A stretch of 64,000 nt of DNA, from contig NZ_PDJK01000001.1 in the NCBI RefSeq assembly GCF_002564045.1, forward strand, positions 1,240,001 to 1,304,000. The letters are read 5' to 3'. How positions within the stretch are numbered: the first letter of the stretch is position 1; each line of letters begins with the position of its first letter. Below the pieces are notes generated by a model. The model saw only the letters and a program-made list of their open reading frames with translations. It had not been told where the DNA came from and did not search any database. Shown here piece after piece: positions 1 to 8,957 of the stretch. Position numbers and translations under genes: made by a program. Source of the stretch: Amycolatopsis sulphurea. GTDB lineage: Bacteria; Actinomycetota; Actinomycetes; Mycobacteriales; Pseudonocardiaceae.

Positions 1-682
1 GCTCCAGGGTGGCCTCGCCCGCGACGCGATGCACGTAACCGCGGTAGCTGTTGAGGCCGACCACTCCGCCGCGTTCGGCCACCGCCTTGATCTGGTCGTC
101 GGTGAGGTTGCGCGGATGCGGGTTGACCGCGTCGGCGTTCGAATGCGACACGAACAGGTCGCCGGAGTACAGGTCGAGGGCGTCCCAGAAGGACGCCCTC
201 GACATGTGCACCAGATCGACCAGCACCGGCAGCTTTTCCAGTTCCTCCAACGTGGCTTTGCCCAGGTGGGTCAGGCCGCCCTCGCCGAAGCGCTCGTTCG
301 CACCGGTACAGAGCACGTTCTGCACGTTGTGCGTGAACGTGAACGCGGTGATGCCGAGTTCCGACAGGGCGTAGAGAGCGTCGAAGTCGCCGGCGAAGGA
401 CTGATATCCCTCCACCGAGATGAACAACCCGAACGAACCTGCCGGCCGGTTCTCGAACTCGGCCCGGTTGCGCACGAAGGTCAGCTCGCCCTCGGACTGG
501 GTGACTTCCGAGAGCAGCATGCCCAGCGTGGCCCAGTCGCTCACCTGCATCACCGCGCCGGTCAGCCCACCGTCCCGCCAGCGCGGCAGATGATGCTTGC
601 GCAGGACGTTCGCCCCATGCCCCTGGGTCGCATGCAGGGCGAGGACATTGCCCACCGCCGGACCGACATAGTTGTTGATCAT
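1..682 (-). CDS. M19 membrane-dipeptidase family protein, copy 1 (3' end outside window)
   Basis: The reverse-strand frame opens with ATG at 682 (MINNYVG...) and runs off the left edge, so about 227 N-terminal residues are visible. It is a clear paralogue of the next gene. It keeps the M19 segments DLVHMSRASFWDAL and SHSNADAVNPHPRNLTDDQ, which carry the two histidine ligands, and an EG pair in the middle. The usual N-terminal HxD metal-binding pair is absent, because the protein begins just after where that motif normally lies. M19 enzymes cleave dipeptides, often with D- or non-protein C-terminal residues. The gene has its own operator-like repeat at 780-799, so it may be transcribed separately from the transporter operon. 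Family assignment is firm; metal content and substrate are open. Confidence 0.85.
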   Translation of the reverse strand, partial: MINNYVGPAVGNVLALHATQGHGANVLRKHHLPRWRDGGLTGAVMQVSDWATLGMLLSEVTQSEGELTFVRNRAEFENRPAGSFGLFISVEGYQSFAGDFDALYALSELGITAFTFTHNVQNVLCTGANERFGEGGLTHLGKATLEELEKLPVLVDLVHMSRASFWDALDLYSGDLFVSHSNADAVNPHPRNLTDDQIKAVAERGGVVGLNSYRGYVHRVAGEATLE

Positions 683-779
683 GACCAGACATCCACCTTC
701 GCCGTCGCCGGACGGGTCTTCCGCTTGAACGAAGGTTAGCCATGCAGCCAAACTACGGTCAATAGTTTATGTTCATTTT

Positions 780-799
780 TGGCCTAGCTTACTGGGCTT
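780..799 (-). promoter_or_regulatory. Operator-like inverted repeat (TGGCCTA type) upstream of dipeptidase copy 1
   Basis: TGGCCTA-GCTTAC-TGGGCTT: the left arm is perfect and the right arm matches TAGGCCA at 4 of 7 positions. It overlaps the stop codon of the upstream gene and lies about 100 bp before the ATG at 682. A TTGACC box sits between them on the reverse strand. It belongs to a family of similar sites across the window. Confidence 0.6.
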
Positions 800-1790
800 A
801 ACTGGACGGCCGCGCACGTTCGAGCATCCGCAGATAGGACTCGCCGCAGATCAGGTCGACCTCGGCTTGATTCAGCCCACGCTCGGCCAAGCCGGCGGCC
901 AGCCGGTCGAGACTGCTCGCGTCCTCGATCCCGTCCGGGCCGTGGGTGTAGAGCTCCCGGGCCCGTCCCTTGATGCCGTGCGCCCCTTCGGGATCGACCC
1001 AGTCCAGAATAGGGATCAGCATGTCCACCGGCGACTCGCAGTAGTCCGCGCCGATGCTCAGATGCTCCGGCCCGACCAGGTCGCACATGTACATGGCGTG
1101 GTCGAGCAGATCCGACAGGGTCGAGCGCAGTGGATCCTTGGACACATAACCGCGGAAGGTGTTCAGCCCGATCACCCCGTTCCGCTCGGCCACCGCCCTG
1201 ATCTGATCGTCGGTGAGGTTGCGCGGGTGCGGGCACAGCGCGTCGGCGTTGGAGTGCGACACGAACAGATCGCCGTCGTAATACCGCAGCGCGTCCCAGA
1301 AGGACGCCCGCGACATGTGCACGAGATCGATCATCATCGGCACGTTTTGCAGCTCCCGCAGCATTTCCTTGCCCAGGTAGCTGAATCCGCCCTCCATCGG
1401 CTCGTTGCTGCCGGTGCACAACAGGTTCTGCCGGTTGTGCGAGAAGGTGAACGTGCCGACGCCCAGTTCCGAAAGCGTGTACAGGGCTTCCAGATCACCC
1501 GCGAACGGGCCGTGGCCCTCCAGCGAGAAGAAGATCCCGAACGAGCCCTCGGGGCGGTTGTCGTAGTCGGCGCGCGTGGTGCAGTAGGTGATCTCCCCCT
1601 CCGCCCGCGAGAATTCCGCGAAATAGGCGTTGATGCTCGACCAGTCGGAAACCTGCACCACCGCCGCGGTCAGGCCGCCCGCCTTCCACCTCGGCACGTA
1701 GATGTCGCGCAGGACGTTCGCCCGGTTTCCCAGGACTCCGTGCTGTGCCATCACGTCATAGATCACGCCGCCGACATAACCGTTGATCAT
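798..1790 (-). CDS. M19 membrane-dipeptidase family protein, copy 2
   Basis: 330 residues. Visible M19 blocks are FSLEGHGPFAGDLEAL (acidic ligand region), DLVHMSRASFWDAL and SHSNADALCPHPRNLTDDQI (histidine ligands). As in copy 1, the N-terminal HxD motif is missing: the protein starts MINGYVGGVIYDVM and reaches the GG-L region at once. The start is supported by AGGAGG eight bases upstream. It begins 19 bp after the oligopeptide ABC ATPase, so it is the last gene of the importer operon and probably hydrolyses imported peptides in the cytosol. The tandem paralogue downstream suggests duplication with specialisation. It could be a non-canonical, mononuclear or divergent M19 enzyme. Confidence 0.85.
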   Translation of the reverse strand: MINGYVGGVIYDVMAQHGVLGNRANVLRDIYVPRWKAGGLTAAVVQVSDWSSINAYFAEFSRAEGEITYCTTRADYDNRPEGSFGIFFSLEGHGPFAGDLEALYTLSELGVGTFTFSHNRQNLLCTGSNEPMEGGFSYLGKEMLRELQNVPMMIDLVHMSRASFWDALRYYDGDLFVSHSNADALCPHPRNLTDDQIRAVAERNGVIGLNTFRGYVSKDPLRSTLSDLLDHAMYMCDLVGPEHLSIGADYCESPVDMLIPILDWVDPEGAHGIKGRARELYTHGPDGIEDASSLDRLAAGLAERGLNQAEVDLICGESYLRMLERARPSS

Positions 1791-1809
1791 CCAGGCCTCC
1801 TCGCCATGA

Positions 1810-3648
1810 TCACCCCGGCTCTCCGGGGATGGATTCGAGCAGCTTGCGGGTGTACTCGTGCTTCGGGGCGTCCAGCACCACGTCGGTCGGCCCGGATTCG
1901 ACCACCCGGCCGCGGTACATCACGTAGACGAACTCCGACACGTGCCGCACGATCGCCAGATCGTGCGAGATGAACAGGTAACTGATGTCCTGCTCGGCAC
2001 GCAGTGTGGTGAGCACGTTGAGGATCTGCGCCTGCACCGACATGTCCAGCGCGGACGTCGGCTCGTCGCAGATCAGCACCTTCGGCCGGACCGCGAGCGC
2101 GCGCGCGATCGCGACACGCTGGCGTTCCCCGCCCGACAGAGCCCGAGGCAGCCGCCGCGCGTAACCGGCCGGCAGGCCGACCATCTCCAGCAGCTCACCC
2201 ACCCGCTGCTTCGGGCTGGCCGCCTCCTGGTCGTGCGTGACGACCGCTTCGCGCAGGGTCCAGCCCACCGTGCGCATCGGGTTCAGGCTCGAATAGGGAT
2301 CCTGGAACACCGTCTGCACGTTGGAGCGCATGGTGCGGCGCTGTTCCGGACGGACCTTCGCCCACTCGCCGAACGTGGTCCCGTCGATCACGATCTCACC
2401 GTCGGTCGGCGTCTCCAGCCCGACCAGCACCCGGGCCAGGGTGGTCTTGCCCGAACCGGATTCCCCGACGATGCCGACGCTTTCGTTCCGCCCCACCTGA
2501 ATCGACACCTCGTCGAGCGCGCGGACCCCGTGGGTCCCGGCACCGAAGGTCTTGCCGACCTCGCGCACCTGCAGGATCGGCTCGGGCCGGTCGGTGCCGG
2601 TCACCTCCGCGACCTGCTCGGCGAACGTGCGGAGACTGTTCATCTCCTGGCGGATCTCGGGCAGCTTGACGCAGGCGGACAACCGGTCCGGGGCCACCTC
2701 GGCCAGCGCCGGCGCACCGTCCCGGCACTCCGGACCGGCCCATCGGCACCGCGGTTCGAAGGTGCACTTGCCCTGCACCTCGTCCGCGATCGGCACCGAA
2801 CCGGGCATCGCGACCAGCTTCTCCACCCGCCGCCCGACCGGCGGCTCGGACAGCAGCAGGCCCTGCGTGTAGGGATGCAGCGGCTCGGCCTGCAGTTGCT
2901 GCGCGTCGCCCACCTCCACCAGGGAACCGGCGTAGAGCACGTAGAGCCGGTTGCAGGTGTCGAAGGCGACCCGCAGATCGTGCGTGATCAGGATCAGGCC
3001 CATCCCGCGGGCCTGCTGGATCCGCTTGATCAGGTCGAGCACCTCGCGCTGGGTCGCGGCGTCCAGCGCGGTCGAGGGCTCGTCGGCGATCAGCACCCGC
3101 GGGTCGCGGCACAGCGCCGCGGCGATGCCGACGCGCTGGCGCATCCCGCCGGAGAGCTGGAAGGGATAGCGGTCGATCACCGACTCGTCGGTGATGCCCA
3201 CCTCGGCCAGCCGGCGCAGCGCCTCCTCACGGGGCGTCCGGCCGTCCTGGATGCTCTCGGGCAGCAGCGATTCCTCCAGGATGCGCCCGCACCGCATGAC
3301 CGGGTTCAGCATCGTGAACGGGTCCTGCAGGATCAGGCCGACCTCCCGGCCACGGATGGCCTGCCACCGGCGCTCGTCGGCGTCCAGCAGATTCTCGCCG
3401 CGGTAGAGCAGCTGTCCCGAGGCGTGCACGCCGGGTGGCAGCAGCCCGATCAGCGCCTTCGCGGTCATCGACTTGCCACTGCCCGATTCGCCGACGATGC
3501 CGATCGATTCCCCGCGCCGCACCGAAAGCGCCGCCGAGGAGACGATCGTGCTCTCCCCGCCGTGCGCCTTTTTCGCCACGATGCGCACGTCCTGCAGATC
3601 GAAAAGGGCCGAGTCCACTTCGTCCCGGCTCCGCGCCACGGTCGTCAT
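1810..3648 (-). CDS. Oligopeptide ABC transporter, fused double ATPase (DppD-DppF type)
   Basis: 612 residues containing two ABC domains. The first has Walker A GESGSGKS, signature LSGGMRQR and Walker B LIADEP. Between the domains is the peptide/nickel-transporter C-terminal extension with cysteines (KCTFEPRCRWAGPEC), typical of DppD/OppD. The second has GESGSGKT, LSGGERQR and LICDEP. The fusion supplies both nucleotide-binding subunits of a Dpp/Opp importer. The stop codon of the preceding permease overlaps this ATG (ATGA at 3645-3648), and a GGAGGGG ribosome site precedes the start. The substrate is probably a peptide, given the adjoining dipeptidases, but Dpp-like systems also carry other small molecules. 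Confidence 0.93.
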   Translation of the reverse strand: MTTVARSRDEVDSALFDLQDVRIVAKKAHGGESTIVSSAALSVRRGESIGIVGESGSGKSMTAKALIGLLPPGVHASGQLLYRGENLLDADERRWQAIRGREVGLILQDPFTMLNPVMRCGRILEESLLPESIQDGRTPREEALRRLAEVGITDESVIDRYPFQLSGGMRQRVGIAAALCRDPRVLIADEPSTALDAATQREVLDLIKRIQQARGMGLILITHDLRVAFDTCNRLYVLYAGSLVEVGDAQQLQAEPLHPYTQGLLLSEPPVGRRVEKLVAMPGSVPIADEVQGKCTFEPRCRWAGPECRDGAPALAEVAPDRLSACVKLPEIRQEMNSLRTFAEQVAEVTGTDRPEPILQVREVGKTFGAGTHGVRALDEVSIQVGRNESVGIVGESGSGKTTLARVLVGLETPTDGEIVIDGTTFGEWAKVRPEQRRTMRSNVQTVFQDPYSSLNPMRTVGWTLREAVVTHDQEAASPKQRVGELLEMVGLPAGYARRLPRALSGGERQRVAIARALAVRPKVLICDEPTSALDMSVQAQILNVLTTLRAEQDISYLFISHDLAIVRHVSEFVYVMYRGRVVESGPTDVVLDAPKHEYTRKLLESIPGEPG

Positions 3649-4520
3649 CGTTCCCCTCCGCGTCCCGAGATCCGGTCATATCCCCAGTCGCCGATGATGT
3701 TCATCGCGACCCCGATCAGCACGACCGCGGCGCCCGGCGCCAGCGTCGCGATCGGATTCTCGAACAAGGACGCCTGCCCGTCCGACAGCATCTGGCCCCA
3801 GTCCGGGGATCCCGGCGTCACGCCGATACCGAGGAACGACAGCCCGGACAGGCCGACCAGCGCGTTGGCGTAGCCGATACACGTGTTGGCCACGACCACC
3901 GCCGAGATGTTCGGCCAGATGTGCAGGAACATGATCCGGCGATCCGGCACGCCGAGGGTGCGGGCCGCCTCGACATAGGGGCGCGGCACCTGTTCGAGCG
4001 TCGCACCGCGCACGACGCGCGCGTCGAAGGGAATCATCAGCGCGGTCAGCAGGATGACCGCGGTCCAGAAGCCGCCGCCGATCGTGCCGGCCACCACGAT
4101 GATGATCAGCAGGCCGGGCACGGCCATCAGCACATCGGCCAGCCGCATGATGAACGCGTCGATGACCCCGCCGCGATACCCGGCCAGCAGCCCGAGGACG
4201 TTGCCGAACAGCATCGCGCCGCCCGCCACCACCAGCGGCGCGAAGAACGCGGTGCGGCTGCCGGCGATCAGCCGCGAGAACACGTCGCGGCCGAGCTCGT
4301 CGGTACCGAGCCAGTGCGCGCCGCTGGGATGCGCCAGCGCGGCGGTCAGGTCCTGCGCCGCCGGGTCCTGCGGCACGAGCCACTCCCCGAACAACGCCAT
4401 CACCAGGGCGAGCCCCATGATCACGAAGGACACCACCACCGCCCCGCGCACCCGGCGCAGCCGCCGGATCAGGCGGGGTTTGTCCCGGGCCTGCCCGAGG
4501 TCGTACTCGGCTACCGTCAT
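3645..4520 (-). CDS. dppC: Oligopeptide ABC transporter permease, DppC type
   Basis: 291 residues with an N-terminal cytoplasmic stretch, one early membrane segment, the DppC/OppC extracytoplasmic loop (GTDELGRDVFSRLIAGSRTAF), then five more membrane helices. The EAA-like loop is EAARTLGVPDRRIMFLHIWPN. Its stop overlaps the ATPase start and its own start overlaps the DppB stop by four bases, so the three genes are translationally coupled. It forms the translocation pore with the DppB partner. Confidence 0.93.
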   Translation of the reverse strand: MTVAEYDLGQARDKPRLIRRLRRVRGAVVVSFVIMGLALVMALFGEWLVPQDPAAQDLTAALAHPSGAHWLGTDELGRDVFSRLIAGSRTAFFAPLVVAGGAMLFGNVLGLLAGYRGGVIDAFIMRLADVLMAVPGLLIIIVVAGTIGGGFWTAVILLTALMIPFDARVVRGATLEQVPRPYVEAARTLGVPDRRIMFLHIWPNISAVVVANTCIGYANALVGLSGLSFLGIGVTPGSPDWGQMLSDGQASLFENPIATLAPGAAVVLIGVAMNIIGDWGYDRISGRGGER

Positions 4521-5482
4521 TGTGCGTGCCTCCCGAGCCGGATCCGTGGGTCGACGACCAGGTACGCGAGGTCGGTCAGCAGGTTGGCCGCGACGATGAT
4601 CGCGGCCACCACCAGCGCGACGCCCTGGATCGCGGGTACGTCCTTCGTCTGGACCGACTGGATCAACAGCGATCCGACTCCGTTGAGCGAGAACGTCTGC
4701 TCGACGATCACCCCGCCGATGATGACCGCGCCGAGCAGCACCCCGCTGATCGTGACGACCGGGATCAGTGCGTTCCGCAGTGCGTAGGTGACCAGCACGC
4801 GGCGCGAGGACAGCCCGCGCGCCCGCGCGAACGTCACGTAGTCCTGGTCCAGCACCCCGATCATCGCGGCGCGGGTGTGCCGGACCAGCAAGGCCATCAC
4901 CGACAGCGCGAGCGCGGCCGCCGGCAGGGTCAGATGCCAGATCCCGTCGACGAATCCGGTGCCCATGCCGGCCACCGGGAACACCGGCAGCACCACCGCG
5001 AACAGGTAGAGGGCGAAGATGCCGGTGACGAACGCCGGCGCGCTCAGCGCCACGATCGAGGCGGCCACCGTGCCCCGGTCGAACGCGGTGCCCCGCTTCA
5101 CCGCGGCGACGATGCCCGGGATGATCCCGAACACCAGGGTCAGCACGTAGGCGTACCCGCCGAGGAACAGCGAAACCGGCAACCGGGCGCCGATCTGATC
5201 GCCGACCGGCAGCGACGACAGGATCGAGGTGCCGAAGTCCAGGTGCAGCGCATTGGTGAGCCAGTACCAGTACTGGGCGAAGAACGGATCATCCAGGTGG
5301 TACTGCGCGTTGAGCGCGGCGACCGCCTCGGACGTGCGGGTGTTCGGCCCGAGCAGCACGTCCACCGGGCTGCCCGGGCTCAGGTAGGTCAGCGAGAAGA
5401 TCAGGAAAGAGACCACGACGAGCAGCAGGGCCATCGTGGCCAGCCGTCGCACGAGGTACCACACGAAGCCCGATTTGCTCAT
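4517..5482 (-). CDS. dppB: Oligopeptide ABC transporter permease, DppB type
   Basis: 321 residues. The first membrane helix is followed by the DppB signature SPGSPVDVLLGPN and a large loop, then further helices with the coupling loop FARARGLSSRRVLVTYALRNALIPVVT. It is the first permease gene of the operon, 101 bp after the substrate-binding protein gene. A strong hairpin lies in that gap, consistent with lower expression of the membrane parts than of the binding protein. Confidence 0.93.
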   Translation of the reverse strand: MSKSGFVWYLVRRLATMALLLVVVSFLIFSLTYLSPGSPVDVLLGPNTRTSEAVAALNAQYHLDDPFFAQYWYWLTNALHLDFGTSILSSLPVGDQIGARLPVSLFLGGYAYVLTLVFGIIPGIVAAVKRGTAFDRGTVAASIVALSAPAFVTGIFALYLFAVVLPVFPVAGMGTGFVDGIWHLTLPAAALALSVMALLVRHTRAAMIGVLDQDYVTFARARGLSSRRVLVTYALRNALIPVVTISGVLLGAVIIGGVIVEQTFSLNGVGSLLIQSVQTKDVPAIQGVALVVAAIIVAANLLTDLAYLVVDPRIRLGRHAQ

Positions 5483-5527
5483 CGGCGGACCACCGGTCGC
5501 GTCATCACGTCCTCCTGGGGAATGGGG

Positions 5528-5557
5528 CGCACGGCCCGGCCGGAACCGGGCCGTGCG
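5528..5557 (-). terminator. Intercistronic hairpin between binding-protein and permease genes
   Basis: A perfect 12-bp inverted repeat (CGCACGGCCCGG / CCGGGCCGTGCG) with a six-base loop sits in the 101-bp gap of the importer operon. There is no U-run. Such hairpins often cause partial termination or protect the 3' end of the abundant binding-protein message. That role is inferred from position. Confidence 0.6.
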
Positions 5558-5583
5558 TCATGAGCTGTGCTGGGTCCGGCCGG

Positions 5584-7239
5584 TCACCGTGGCTTGAAGT
5601 TCATCGGCCAGGACGTGGAGGTCCAGTAGTCCCCGAAGTTCACCCACTCGTAATTCTTCGAGGCGTAGGTGGCGCCTTCCTTGAAGAGCGGCACGTACGG
5701 CACGTCGGTGGCGACCATCTCCAGGATCCGGGTGTAGGCCTGCAGCTGCTTGACCGGATCCGTCGCGGTCTTGCCGTCCACGAGGAGCTGATCCATCTCG
5801 GCCGGGTGGTAGTTCGCCTCGTTGAGCGCACCGTCGCCGAGGAAGAAGTTGTCCCAGGACGCGTCCGGAGAGCAGCCACCGGTGGAGAGGAACATCGGGG
5901 GACGTTTGTCGGCCGGTCCAAGCAGCACCTCGTAGTACGCCGTGGTGGGCAGCGCCTGGATTTCCAGGTTGATGCCGATCTTCTTCAGCTGCGCGGCGAT
6001 CGCCTGGCTGATCCGCAGCGCGCCCTGGTCGTTGGTGGAAGTGAGGGTGCCGGAGAAGCCGTTCGGGTTCGCGGACTTCGCCAGTTCCTCTTTGGCCTTG
6101 GCCAGATCATAGGGGTGTTTCTCGATCTTCGCCAAAGCCGCGTCCGCCGCCGCGGGGTCCCCGATGTTGTGCAGCAGCGAGGGCGCGATCAAGGTGTCCA
6201 GGGTGTCGATGTCGGCTCCCCCGGTCGCCTTGAGCAGTTCCTTCTTGTCCAGCGCCGCCGCGACCGCGAGCCGGACGTGGATGTCGTTCCACGGCGCGGT
6301 CTGCGTCGGCATGCTGAACAACGAGGTACCGCAGGTCGACCGGGTCGTCACCGGGACCCCCGAGGACGAAGCGAACGATTCCGGCGAGGCCACCGCGGGC
6401 GCGACGTCGACCTGGCCGGCCCGCATCGCCAGCGCCAGGCTGGTCTCGCTCTGGTAGAAGTTGACCGTGAGCTGCTTGATCGGCGGCTCGCCGCCCCAGT
6501 AGGTCGGGTTCGCCGTGTACTCGGCGCCCTTGTTCGGGTCGAGGCTGGTCACCTTCCACGGGCCGGTGCCCATCACCAGGGTGCCGGGCTTGCCGAAGGA
6601 GTCCTGGTGCGCCTCGGCGAAGGCCTTTTGATAGATCTGCGAGTACGGCAGGGCCGGCGTGTATTTCCACGAGGTGTCCGGCTTCTTCAGCGTCACCACG
6701 ACGGTGTGCGGATCACGCGCCTCGATCTTGTTTATGCTGCCGTAGAACCCGCTCTTCCCGAACGACGGCCCGGCGTCGCGGGTCAGCGAATAGACCACGT
6801 CGTCGGCGGTGAAATCCTTGCCGTCCCAGAACTTCACGCCCTGGCGCAGGTTGTAGACGTACTCGGTGGGGCTGTTCTGCTTCCACGAGCTGGCCAGTCC
6901 CGGCTGCAGCTTCCCGTCCGGGGTGAGCTGCAGCAGCGTCTCCAGGCTGAGCTGCCCCATGGAGTAATAGCCGGAGCCGGCCTTGCCCGCGGTCGGGTCG
7001 AGTGAGGTGAAGGCCGGGGAGAAACCGACCGTGAGCTTGGGGATCGGGGACGTCGCGACACTCTTTCCGGGCGCGACCGAGACGACCGACCCCCCCTCGG
7101 TGGTCTTCCGGTCGGCGCCTGGCGGCTGGTTGTTCGCGCACCCGGCCACCACCAGGCACACGGCGGCTGCTCCAGCCGCGATCACCCGCGTTCGCCGCAT
7201 ACGGGACGAACGCGCCCGCAGGTCTGGGATCCTGGACAT
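5584..7239 (-). CDS. Oligopeptide ABC transporter substrate-binding lipoprotein (SBP family 5)
   Basis: 551 residues from ATG 7239, chosen because GGAGG precedes it at good spacing and the protein then starts with basic residues, a hydrophobic stretch and the lipobox VVAGC (Cys34). The mature part has SBP_bac_5 features such as GLASSWKQNSPTEYVYNLRQGVKFWDGKDFTADDVVYSLTR and GTGPWKV. It captures peptides or peptide-like ligands outside the membrane and delivers them to the DppBC pore. It heads the operon that ends with dipeptidase copy 2. Longer in-frame starts up to 7518 exist but have no signal peptide logic. Confidence 0.92.
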   Translation of the reverse strand: MSRIPDLRARSSRMRRTRVIAAGAAAVCLVVAGCANNQPPGADRKTTEGGSVVSVAPGKSVATSPIPKLTVGFSPAFTSLDPTAGKAGSGYYSMGQLSLETLLQLTPDGKLQPGLASSWKQNSPTEYVYNLRQGVKFWDGKDFTADDVVYSLTRDAGPSFGKSGFYGSINKIEARDPHTVVVTLKKPDTSWKYTPALPYSQIYQKAFAEAHQDSFGKPGTLVMGTGPWKVTSLDPNKGAEYTANPTYWGGEPPIKQLTVNFYQSETSLALAMRAGQVDVAPAVASPESFASSSGVPVTTRSTCGTSLFSMPTQTAPWNDIHVRLAVAAALDKKELLKATGGADIDTLDTLIAPSLLHNIGDPAAADAALAKIEKHPYDLAKAKEELAKSANPNGFSGTLTSTNDQGALRISQAIAAQLKKIGINLEIQALPTTAYYEVLLGPADKRPPMFLSTGGCSPDASWDNFFLGDGALNEANYHPAEMDQLLVDGKTATDPVKQLQAYTRILEMVATDVPYVPLFKEGATYASKNYEWVNFGDYWTSTSWPMNFKPR

Positions 7240-7517
7240 CAGTTCCTCCGGTTCGACTGACCATCTCCTGCGATGCCCGCGGGAGGTCTCTCGCGGGTGC
7301 TCTTGTCCGGCCCCGTCCGCACGGGGCCGCCGAAGGAAGGGACTCGTCCCGGACTCGCCTCGGCACAGCGGGTGTGCACGGCAGCCATCGGGACCAACCT
7401 CCGATGTGTCGGGGCCGGCGTGGAACCGGTCACGTGTGCTGGATACCTGACCCTGAGTGGTGTATCGGCTAGGCTCAACGTGGTGATGTAGTTTGTCGCA
7501 CACCCCCATGACTGTCA

Positions 7518-7537
7518 AGGCCTACATTCCTAGGTCA
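7518..7537. promoter_or_regulatory. Operator-like inverted repeat, importer/hydrolase intergenic region
   Basis: AGGCCTA-CATTCC-TAGGTCA: each arm matches the consensus TGGCCTA-N6-TAGGCCA at 6 of 7 positions. It lies midway between two divergent genes and could control both. Confidence 0.7.
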
Positions 7538-7572
7538 TTTTCCCCCTTATATGTCCCAAGATCAGCATGGAA

Positions 7573-7592
7573 TGGCCTAGCTTGCTCGGAGC
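7573..7592. promoter_or_regulatory. Second operator-like site (good left arm only)
   Basis: TGGCCTA-GCTTGC-TCGGAGC: perfect left arm, weak right arm (3 of 7). The eleven bases TGGCCTAGCTT are identical to the site at 780, which argues against chance. Confidence 0.45.
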
Positions 7593-7811
7593 ATTCCAGG
7601 ACTGGCACCGATCCGGACACATGTCTTGCGACTCCCGCCGCCTGGTCACTATCGTTGTCGCCTACCGAGCTATGACAATCATTGGCGGCGCGGGCTCCTC
7701 CAGCCATGGGGGGAGCAGATCGCCCGGTCCCGCCTTCGCCACGGGTACCCTGCCGAGTCGCCACCAGCACCGGGCGGGTACCGCCCGTCATCGACACGTG
7801 AAGGGTCACTC

Positions 7812-8708
7812 ATGTCTGCCGAACTCGCCCCCGGCTGGTCCTCCGAACTGGTTTCGCTGCCCGACGGACGCACCTGCGAAGTGCTCGTCCACGGCGATCA
7901 GGAGCGTGCACTGGTCCATCAGCCCGGTACGCCCAGCGGCACCGCGCCGGATCCCCTGCTCGCGGAGGTGGGCGACGCGCTCGGGCTGCGGGTGGTCATC
8001 CCGCTGCGGCCGGGCTACGGCAGCAGCACCCCGAACCCCGGGCGGCGGATGGCCGATGTGCCGGGCGATATCGAAGCGGTGGTCGCGAAACTCGGCGTCC
8101 GCGAGTTCATCAGCGCGGGCTATTCCGGCGGCGGACCGCACTCCCTGGCCACGGCGGCGCTCGCCCCGTCCTGCAAGGCGGCCGCGGTCGTCGTCAGCCC
8201 GGCACCGCGGGACGCGGAAGGTCTCGACTACTACGACGGTATGGCCGCGTCGAACCACGAGGAGTGGGCACTCGCCGACCAGGGTATCGAGGCCGTCCGG
8301 CCGTGGCTGGAGCGCCATGGCGCCGAGATCCGCGAGAATCCGGTCGCCAACTTCGTGGAGCTGACCAGCGACGCGCTGCCCGACGTGGACCGCGCGGTGA
8401 TCCTCGGCGACGCCGGGCGCGTCGGCGCGGGCTTGGCCAAGGCGCTGGAGAACGGCATCGAAGGCTGGTTGGAAGACGACATCGCCCTCACCACGCCGTG
8501 GGGGTTCGACCTCCCCTCGGTGACCACCCCGGTGGCGTTCTGGGCCGGGCGGCAGGACAAGTTCATCTCCTGCCGGCACACCGCCTGGATGGCGCTGCAG
8601 ATCCCGGGCTCGGACCTGCATCTGCTGGCCGAGCACGGGCACCTGAGCCTCATGCGGGCGCTGCTGCCCGAACTGCTCGGCGACCTCATCCGGAAGGCCG
8701 GGTGGTGA
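7812..8708 (+). CDS. Alpha/beta hydrolase (proline-iminopeptidase-like)
   Basis: 298 residues from ATG 7812, with AAGGG seven bases upstream. The nucleophile elbow is GYSGGG (Ser105) and a late EHGHLSL supplies the histidine. RPGYGSS near residue 67 is the usual strand-loop in this fold. Proline iminopeptidases and related hydrolases of this size release N-terminal residues or cleave small amides and esters. The gene is divergent from the peptide importer and shares its regulatory region, so a peptide or amide substrate is likely. No membrane or signal segment is seen, so it is cytosolic. Confidence 0.85.
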   Translation: MSAELAPGWSSELVSLPDGRTCEVLVHGDQERALVHQPGTPSGTAPDPLLAEVGDALGLRVVIPLRPGYGSSTPNPGRRMADVPGDIEAVVAKLGVREFISAGYSGGGPHSLATAALAPSCKAAAVVVSPAPRDAEGLDYYDGMAASNHEEWALADQGIEAVRPWLERHGAEIRENPVANFVELTSDALPDVDRAVILGDAGRVGAGLAKALENGIEGWLEDDIALTTPWGFDLPSVTTPVAFWAGRQDKFISCRHTAWMALQIPGSDLHLLAEHGHLSLMRALLPELLGDLIRKAGW

Positions 8709-8739
8709 CCGTCCGCACCGCGGGCGGCTGAGGCAGCTG

Positions 8740-8775
8740 CGAACCGCTCCCCCGGGCTTCCGGAGGAGCGGTTCG
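8740..8775 (+). terminator. Rho-independent-like terminator after alpha/beta hydrolase
   Basis: Stem CGAACCGCTCC / GGAGCGGTTCG (11 bp) with a 14-base loop that can itself pair (CCGG...CCGG), starting 31 bp after the stop codon. Confidence 0.65.
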
Positions 8776-8846
8776 TCGCATGCGCCTTTGCTTGAGCCGT
8801 AAGGGAAAGTCCGCTGCGACGGTGACCTGGACCGAACCGGCAGGCT

Positions 8847-8893
8847 GTGAAGGGGCCCTTCACGGACTCAGAGTCCGTGAAGGGCCCCTTCAC
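8847..8893. repeat. 47-nt nested palindrome (GTGAAGGGGCCCTTCAC family)
   Basis: Two GTGAAGGG-CCCTTCAC palindromes are joined by GGACTC-A-GAGTCC, so the entire 47 bases form one perfect palindrome. It lies between convergent genes. Related copies occur at about 20.3, 26.4, 26.8, 30.4-30.6, 35.9, 39.5 and 50.3 kb. Confidence 0.9.
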
Positions 8894-8957
8894 GGACCTG
8901 CGCCAGGAAGCCGGGCGGGTCCGGGGAGCGATGGTGGGCCGGTCCCGCCGTCGCCCC

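Larger units (their letters stand above)
7240..7811. other. Divergent regulatory region between importer operon and alpha/beta hydrolase
   Basis: 571 bp with no convincing gene. It holds one good and one half operator-like inverted repeat near its middle (7518-7537 and 7573-7592), about 275 bp from either start codon. Long leaders on both sides are therefore likely, or there are further promoters that I could not place. Confidence 0.6.

Noticed and set aside
1858..3873. A long forward frame opposite the ABC ATPase, and similar forward frames over 867-1973 and 5560-7005
   Set aside because: All are antisense to genes with unmistakable motifs and have no ribosome sites or domains.
8847..8893. 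CRISPR repeat
   Set aside because: Units are tens of bases to many kilobases apart, lie singly between genes, and have no regular spacers.
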